Positions 5,017 to 9,697 of a stretch of 9,697 nt of DNA are shown piece after piece. Below the pieces are notes generated by a model. The model ran no database searches. It saw only the letters and a program-made list of their open reading frames with translations, and was not told where the DNA came from. Source of the DNA: JAGQNK01 sp964573155. GTDB taxonomy: Bacteria > Patescibacteriota > Saccharimonadia > Saccharimonadales > JAGQNK01. Numbering within the stretch: position 1 is the stretch's first letter; each line of letters opens with the position of its first letter. The stretch spans positions 1 through 9,697 of the forward strand of contig CAZNIN010000021.1 in NCBI GenBank assembly GCA_964573155.1. The letters are read 5' to 3'. The position numbers and the translations under genes are program-made.

Positions 5017-7650
5017 ATGAACAAGCTCACGGGGAAAAAGGTGCTGGCGATCATCGACGGCAAATCGGTTTTTTATCGTGGGTACTATGCCATGCCAAAT
5101 TTGAGTACTGGTGATGGTACACCGACAGGTGGCGTGTTTGGCTTTGCCTCTATGGCGCTCGAAGTCATCAAACGACTCGATCCGGATTATGTATGTGTTG
5201 CTTGGGACAAGCCCAAGACAAATATTCGCCGCCGCTTGGAACTGTATCCGGCATACAAGGCTGGCCGCAAACCGGCGCCACCGGATTTTTACGAACAAAT
5301 CCCTTTGCTTCATGAGCTGCTAGAGGCCTTTGGTTGGCCGCTGTATGAGCTGGACGATTACGAGGCCGATGACATTATGGGGACGCTAGCTACCAAGGCT
5401 GCTGAGCAGGACATCGAAACGATGTTGATTACCTCGGACTTGGATATGCTACAAATTGTTGATCCGCACATTCATGTTTTTGCGCTCAAGAAAGGTCTGA
5501 CCAACATTGAGTTGTATAGCCCGAAGAGTTTTGAAGCCAAGTATGGCATTCGCGCTGATCAATTTCTTGATCTAAAGGCATTAAAGGGCGATTCGTCGGA
5601 TAATATCCCAGGCGTACCGGGTATTGGTGAAAAAGGTGCGATCGAATTACTAAAGCAGTTCGACAATCTGGATAATATTTACGATAACCTTGCGCTGGTC
5701 AAGGATTCACTGCGCAAGAAGCTGGAGGCTGGCAAGGAATCGGCTATTTTAAGTAAAAAGCTGGCGGCACTTTGGTTGGATGCGCCGATTGACCTTGAGC
5801 TGAAAGAACTTGATATGGCACATTGTGAGCCAGAGAAGGTGAAGCAGGTACTTACAAAACTGGAATTTACCAGCTTGGTGCGGCGTTTGCCGGACGTTAT
5901 GCAAATTGCGGCTAGCGAGGAAAAGTCGGAAGTCAAGAGAAGCGGTCTGAAATCATATGAACTAAAAGAGTTCAGTGATGGCGATGACTTTGGGCATCTC
6001 GAAAAGCAGCATACGTATTTTGTTCTGCCGCTATTTGAAGACAAACACAAAAAGGTAATCACCCACTTGGCGATTGCTAACGACAAAGGCAAGGGCTCGA
6101 TAATATCAGCCGATCGCTTGGCATTACCGGACGTGCAGCAAGTGCTCGCGGACTTGCGAGGCGAAGTTGTGACCTATGACGCTAAAGCGTTGCTCAAACA
6201 GTTCAAGGCTTGGGCAGAGCAGCCACCAAAGATTTTTGACGTGCAAATTGCGGCGTTTTTGCTCAATTCGCTTACGCGTGATCAATCGATCGCGGGACTG
6301 GCACGAGAGTGGCTGGATCTAGAGACGGAAGCCGAGGATCTGGATACATTGGACAGGCTGCGCCTGGACGCGGCAGTGCTCGCCAAACTGTATAGTTTGT
6401 TCAAGCGTGAGCTTGGCAAAAAGGGCAACGAAAAGCTGCACAAACTTTTTGAAGAAATCGAAATGCCGCTCATACCAGTGTTGGCTGCGATGGAGCGCGA
6501 AGGAATCAAACTAGATACAGACTATTTGGCGCGAATCGACGATCAGATCAGTGATATGATTTCTGACCTTGAGCAGCAGATCTACGGCCACGCTGATACA
6601 GAATTCAACATAGGCTCTCCGGCTCAACTGGCTGATATTTTGTTCAAAACGCTGGAGTTGCCAACTGCGGGTATCAAACGTGGTAAAACCGGCTATTCAA
6701 CGGCCGCATCGGAGCTGGACAAGCTACGTGGCACGCATCCGATCGTAGACCTCATCAGCCAGTGGCGCGAAGTCACCAAGCTAAAAAATACCTACATTGA
6801 TACGCTTCCAAAGATGGTAGATGACAAGTCGCGGCTGCATACGACCTACGCGCTTACCGTGGCGGCAACTGGACGTCTGAGCAGTAACGACCCGAACCTG
6901 CAGAATATTCCGGTACGGACTGAGCTCGGCAAACAGATACGAGCAGCATTCGTGGCTGGCCCGGGAAACGTACTCGTAAGCGCGGATTATTCACAGCAGG
7001 AACTACGTCTGGCCGCCTATTTGTCCGACGACAAGAAGTTGATCGAGATGTTCAACCAGGATATCGATGTGCACACCGCAACTGCGGCCGAAGTGTATGG
7101 CCGTGACGTTGAGGATGTGACCAAAAACATGCGTCGGGACGCAAAGGTTGTGAACTTTGGCATCATGTATGGTCTCAGTACTCATGGACTGGTTGCGGCA
7201 ACCGGTATGACGTACGAGCAGGCAAAGAACTTTATCAAAAAATACTTCGAAGTCCGGCCAAAGCTGGTTGCCTACATCGATCAGGTCAAGGAACAGGCAA
7301 AAAAAGACGGATACACGGAAACTATCATGGGCCGCCGTCGTCCGACGCCGGACGTGCATTCAAGTAACTTTGCGGTGCGCGAAGCCGCCATGCGTGCGGC
7401 AGTCAATATGCCTTTTCAGGGTAGCGCAGCAGATATCATGAAGCTGGCGATGGTGAAGGTTGCCGAAAAACTAAAAAACAGTGATTGCAGGATGCTACTA
7501 CAGATACACGACTCGCTCATCATTGAGTGTCCGGAAACAAAAGCTGATGAAACAGCGAAAATAGTGAAAGACACCATGGAAAGTGCCTTTAAACTGCCTA
7601 TCAAGCAAACAGTCGACACATCTATAGGCAAGAACTGGGGCGAGCTTTAG
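5017..7650 (+). CDS. polA: DNA polymerase I
   Basis: This is full-length (877 residues). DNA polymerase I fills gaps in repair and replaces Okazaki RNA primers. The 5'-3' nuclease domain (about 1-295) keeps its metal-binding acids: D14, D64, E116/D118/D119, D141/D143 and D192/D195, plus the GVPGIGEKGA helix-hairpin-helix. The middle domain (about 305-480) keeps the exonuclease fold but lacks the motif I Asp-x-Glu: where it should be, about 333-342, the sequence reads TYFVLPLFED. Proofreading is therefore probably lost, although D388 of motif II remains. The polymerase domain is intact: motif A SADYSQQELR with D657, O-helix RRDAKVVNFGIMYG with R707, K710, F714 and Y718, and motif C QIHDSLI with D832. 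F714 is the position that discriminates against dideoxynucleotides in the enterobacterial type. The protein ends with the usual NWGEL. It opens a five-gene run with four small enzymes; the next gene begins 23 bases after its stop. Confidence 0.97.
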   Translation: MNKLTGKKVLAIIDGKSVFYRGYYAMPNLSTGDGTPTGGVFGFASMALEVIKRLDPDYVCVAWDKPKTNIRRRLELYPAYKAGRKPAPPDFYEQIPLLHELLEAFGWPLYELDDYEADDIMGTLATKAAEQDIETMLITSDLDMLQIVDPHIHVFALKKGLTNIELYSPKSFEAKYGIRADQFLDLKALKGDSSDNIPGVPGIGEKGAIELLKQFDNLDNIYDNLALVKDSLRKKLEAGKESAILSKKLAALWLDAPIDLELKELDMAHCEPEKVKQVLTKLEFTSLVRRLPDVMQIAASEEKSEVKRSGLKSYELKEFSDGDDFGHLEKQHTYFVLPLFEDKHKKVITHLAIANDKGKGSIISADRLALPDVQQVLADLRGEVVTYDAKALLKQFKAWAEQPPKIFDVQIAAFLLNSLTRDQSIAGLAREWLDLETEAEDLDTLDRLRLDAAVLAKLYSLFKRELGKKGNEKLHKLFEEIEMPLIPVLAAMEREGIKLDTDYLARIDDQISDMISDLEQQIYGHADTEFNIGSPAQLADILFKTLELPTAGIKRGKTGYSTAASELDKLRGTHPIVDLISQWREVTKLKNTYIDTLPKMVDDKSRLHTTYALTVAATGRLSSNDPNLQNIPVRTELGKQIRAAFVAGPGNVLVSADYSQQELRLAAYLSDDKKLIEMFNQDIDVHTATAAEVYGRDVEDVTKNMRRDAKVVNFGIMYGLSTHGLVAATGMTYEQAKNFIKKYFEVRPKLVAYIDQVKEQAKKDGYTETIMGRRRPTPDVHSSNFAVREAAMRAAVNMPFQGSAADIMKLAMVKVAEKLKNSDCRMLLQIHDSLIIECPETKADETAKIVKDTMESAFKLPIKQTVDTSIGKNWGEL

Positions 7651-7673
7651 TAGAGAGCAAGAGGTTGCCTAAA

Positions 7674-8252
7674 GTGAATGAGCAAATAGAACGGCACGAC
7701 AAGAACGAATACAGATCACCAGTCATGGAAAGTGTTGTGTTTGAAATCCAAGGGGCGGCCGAGCCAGCGTTAACGCGGATGCTCGACTTTACTTTAGAAA
7801 AGCTTACGCATCGCTTAGGAAACAGAGCCAATCAGCTGATAGGTAATGTCACGGTTAAGATAGGACCTGGCTTGGTTGACGGTGGCGGGCAAGCAATTGC
7901 AGAAGAAAGTCTCGCACTGCTTGATTACGAAAAAATGAAGCTGACTTTGCAGGAAGCCGAGGATTCTCTGGTGCAGGCAGGTATTTTTGAACCAGGGCAG
8001 CGAACTAATGTGTTGCCAAATATCAAAGATGAGCCGTGGAGCACGATCGTCTACGAACTAACGCATGAAATGGGGCACATAATTGGCGAACAGTCCGGCG
8101 TTAATATGGATACTGCCCTAAGTCCGACCAAATACGGCCGCAAAGCACCACACGAAGCCTTTGCCGAGGCCTTCACGTACTGGGTTTTTGATATAGACCA
8201 GCACGAAGGTGCCATACTGACTCTACAAAATCTAATTGGAAATCATACATGA
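7674..8252 (+). CDS. Predicted HExxH zinc metallopeptidase (gluzincin-like)
   Basis: This protein has 192 residues from GTG 7674, with AAGAGG 9 bases before; an in-frame TTG at 7665 is a weaker option that adds three residues. The key motif is ELTHEMGHIIGE, in which H131, E132 and H135 form an HExxH zinc site. It is followed by HEAFAEAFTYWV (160-171), where E161 or E165 is a plausible third ligand, as in gluzincins. The spacing of about 25-30 residues to this Glu fits that clan. Residues 1-110 look like alpha/beta with no known domain. There is no signal peptide, so it acts in the cytoplasm if active, and a housekeeping protein-processing or phage/toxin-like role cannot be told apart. It lies 23 bases after polA and overlaps the Nudix gene by 4 bases (ATGA), so the two are translationally coupled. 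The catalytic class is well supported, but substrate and family are unknown. Confidence 0.75.
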   Translation: MNEQIERHDKNEYRSPVMESVVFEIQGAAEPALTRMLDFTLEKLTHRLGNRANQLIGNVTVKIGPGLVDGGGQAIAEESLALLDYEKMKLTLQEAEDSLVQAGIFEPGQRTNVLPNIKDEPWSTIVYELTHEMGHIIGEQSGVNMDTALSPTKYGRKAPHEAFAEAFTYWVFDIDQHEGAILTLQNLIGNHT

Positions 8253-8644
8253 AGAAGTTCTACGTTGGTGTAAAAGGCTTTGTAGTCAAAGACGGCAAGA
8301 TGCTCCTGCTTAAAAAGAGGGGTGAGGGGTTTTGGGAAGTGCCAGGCGGACGGATTGATGACGATGAATCAATTGAACAGGCTTTGAGGCGTGAATTAAA
8401 AGAGGAAGTATCTAACATCGGAGATGCAAATATTGGTGAAATAGTCGGTGCGCATCGACTACAAAAAAATGTTGATTCAGACATAAGTCTCGTGCTGGTT
8501 TATTTCTTGGTTCATGCTACGATTAGTGGCGATCCCGAACTGAGTGAAGAGCACGAAGACTTCATGTGGGCCGACAAACACGAGGCGCTCCAGAGGATGA
8601 TTGATAAAAAAGATATCATCGAAACAGTATTCGAGAAGCTTTAA
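8249..8644 (+). CDS. Nudix hydrolase
   Basis: This 131-residue protein has the usual length for a single-domain Nudix enzyme. Nudix hydrolases cleave nucleoside diphosphate derivatives, for example oxidised dNTPs, releasing the X-linked phosphate. The strand GVKGFVVKDGKMLLLKK (7-23) leads into WEVPGG and the Nudix box at 34-56: G34, E40, R48-E49-L50, E52-E53 are all in register (G-x5-E-x7-RE-U-x-EE). The usual final Gly is replaced by S55, a common and tolerated change. A WEVPGGR lead-in is typical of MutT/ADP-ribose-type members, but the substrate cannot be predicted from this. Its start codon overlaps the stop of the metallopeptidase gene (ATGA), and the methyltransferase follows after 3 bases. 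With the MazG-like gene two positions on, a nucleotide-cleaning role is likely. Confidence 0.93.
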   Translation: MKKFYVGVKGFVVKDGKMLLLKKRGEGFWEVPGGRIDDDESIEQALRRELKEEVSNIGDANIGEIVGAHRLQKNVDSDISLVLVYFLVHATISGDPELSEEHEDFMWADKHEALQRMIDKKDIIETVFEKL

Positions 8645-8647
8645 GGT

Positions 8648-9262
8648 ATGAAAAATATAAAGCAACAGACTATCGACACCTATAACAAGTCGGCTCAGGA
8701 GCTGGCAAAGTATTTCCGTGGAATTGGCTCGCGTACGAAAGATATCGACTTGGCGATTAAGCTTGCAGATAGCCCGGAAGAGCCTCGAATCTTAGAAATT
8801 GGCTGCGGTGATGGGCGCGACGCCAAAGAAATTGTGAAGCGATCCAAGCGTTATACGGGTTTTGATATTTCTGAAGAACTCATCAAGCTCGCCCGACAAT
8901 ATGTGCCGGAAGGAGAGTTTGAAGTTGCGGATGCTGTGGATTATGACTATCCAGGGGGATTGGATGTGGTGTTTGCTTTTGCATCGTTGCTGCACTTGAG
9001 CAAAGAAGAGGTGCGCACAGTACTGGAAAAGGTACATGAATCTCTGAAGCCCGGTGGCATATTCTTTATCTCCCCAAAGTTAGCGGATGAATATACCAAG
9101 AAAATCAAAGAAGATCTTTTCGGCACGCGCCAGTTCTATTTCTATAATCCAACCATTATCAGAGAACTTGCTGGCGACATGTATCAAGTAGCCAAAATTG
9201 ACGGTGGTTTTATTACGGTTGGAAACACTGAATGGTTTGAGATTGCGCTGCGGAGAGTATAA
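8648..9262 (+). CDS. Class I SAM-dependent methyltransferase
   Basis: This 204-residue protein is a Rossmann-fold methyltransferase. After a helical N-terminus (QQTIDTYNKSAQELAKYF, typical of UbiE-like small-molecule members), motif I ILEIGCGDGRDA (48-59) binds S-adenosylmethionine. D73 in YTGFDIS (69-75) should hold the ribose. VADA (92-95 region) is motif III, and LDVVFAFASLLHLSKEE with LKPGGIFFIS is the motif IV-VI region. There is no target-recognition domain for DNA or RNA, so a small-molecule or protein substrate is more likely, but it cannot be named. The start is ATG 8648, 3 bases after the Nudix stop; TAAGG lies too close to it (1 base), while GAGAAG at 8633-8638 has a usable 9-base spacing. 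Two bases separate it from the next gene, so it is clearly within the operon. Confidence 0.9.
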   Translation: MKNIKQQTIDTYNKSAQELAKYFRGIGSRTKDIDLAIKLADSPEEPRILEIGCGDGRDAKEIVKRSKRYTGFDISEELIKLARQYVPEGEFEVADAVDYDYPGGLDVVFAFASLLHLSKEEVRTVLEKVHESLKPGGIFFISPKLADEYTKKIKEDLFGTRQFYFYNPTIIRELAGDMYQVAKIDGGFITVGNTEWFEIALRRV

Positions 9263-9264
9263 AG

Positions 9265-9681
9265 ATGGATGATAGCAAAAAGAGGACATTTCAGTTCAGA
9301 AAACTTGTCAGAGACGGAGTACTCGATAGCATGCTTGGTAAAGGGCAGCGTGTGAATTTTGAGCATGTAACTGGCGAGCGACACCTAGAGGCTGTGGAGG
9401 ATAAGTTTCGAGAGGAGGCGGCAGAGTTGTCGTTGACCAAAGGAGTGAAAAAGGCCTTGGGTGAATTGGCCGATCTACAACAGCTTATTGACGATTCGCT
9501 TGCGTTGTTAGGCCAAGCCCCTGATGCTTTGCGTCAGGTACAGACTGAGAAGCATGCAAAGGTTGGCGGTTTTCTGGGAGGTGCATTCATTCGTACGGTA
9601 GAGGTAGACCCCGAGACTGATTCCGAGTGGTACGACTATTTTATGGACAATCCTGACCGCTATCCCACGCAGTTGGATTAG
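9265..9681 (+). CDS. MazG-like all-alpha NTP pyrophosphatase (COG4997-type)
   Basis: This protein of 138 residues fits the 'predicted house-cleaning noncanonical NTP pyrophosphatase' group, which hydrolyses NTPs to NMP and pyrophosphate. The family's opening KLVRD is at 13-17. The metal-binding signature ExxE-x12-ExxD is exact: E51, E54, E67, D70 within EEAAEL and GELADL. A later KHAKVGGFLGGAF matches the family's K-x-x-RGGF region with Val in place of Arg. The C-terminal extension (about 112-138, EVDPETDSEWYDYFMDNPDRYP) is acidic and aromatic and beyond the usual core. GGAGAG at 9252-9257 is 7 bases before ATG 9265, and the gap to the methyltransferase stop is 2 bases. It is the last gene in the run, and with the Nudix enzyme it suggests removal of damaged nucleotides that polA could otherwise use. 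The activity itself is inferred from family knowledge. Confidence 0.85.
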   Translation: MDDSKKRTFQFRKLVRDGVLDSMLGKGQRVNFEHVTGERHLEAVEDKFREEAAELSLTKGVKKALGELADLQQLIDDSLALLGQAPDALRQVQTEKHAKVGGFLGGAFIRTVEVDPETDSEWYDYFMDNPDRYPTQLD

Positions 9682-9697
9682 CTATTGGTTTATCCTC

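Noticed and set aside
5679..6092. Long minus-strand open frame inside polA
   Set aside because: It is antisense to strongly conserved polymerase coding sequence, is rich in Ser and has no ribosome site; it is a shadow frame.

Overview
The window looks like a fragment of a draft genome from the Candidate Phyla Radiation, most plausibly Candidatus Saccharibacteria (TM7). This is inferred from several features: roughly balanced base composition, small genes packed with gaps of 2-50 bases, a TrmB-type regulator, a SipW/archaeal-type signal peptidase next to a TasA-like secreted protein, and a DNA polymerase I with a decayed proofreading domain. TGA is used as a stop, so the code is the standard bacterial one and not the UGA-glycine code of Gracilibacteria. 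No marker gene fixes the taxon. A run of exactly 100 N at 1853-1952 shows the sequence is a scaffold.

Layout. (1) 1-1264: two plus-strand genes of unknown function; the first may begin upstream of the window. (2) 1387-3240: a two-gene secretion module. A TasA-like protein with a SipW-type signal peptide is followed 25 bases later by a SipW-like signal peptidase. The peptidase carries an extra C-terminal half that starts with its own copy of the substrate-type signal segment and continues into a lamin-tail-like outer domain. The N run sits inside the TasA-like gene and is flanked by identical 55-base copies, so it is very probably an unmerged contig overlap; merging restores an intact 184-residue protein. 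(3) 3170-4970: a minus-strand TrmB-like regulator and a divergent plus-strand gene (possibly YdcF-like). They share a 154-base control region with two strong promoters, and each -35 box is the outer half of a similar dyad, which suggests one operator for both. The regulator's 3' end overlaps the peptidase gene tail to tail by 71 bases. (4) 5017-9681: five tightly spaced plus-strand genes: DNA polymerase I, a small HExxH metallopeptidase, a Nudix hydrolase, a class I methyltransferase and a MazG-like NTP pyrophosphatase. This reads as an operon joining DNA repair synthesis with nucleotide-pool sanitation.

The regulator and polA both lack a Shine-Dalgarno site and have a TATACT box 6-7 bases before ATG, which suggests leaderless transcripts. 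I saw no tRNA, rRNA, CRISPR array, insertion sequence, clear intrinsic terminator or replication origin.
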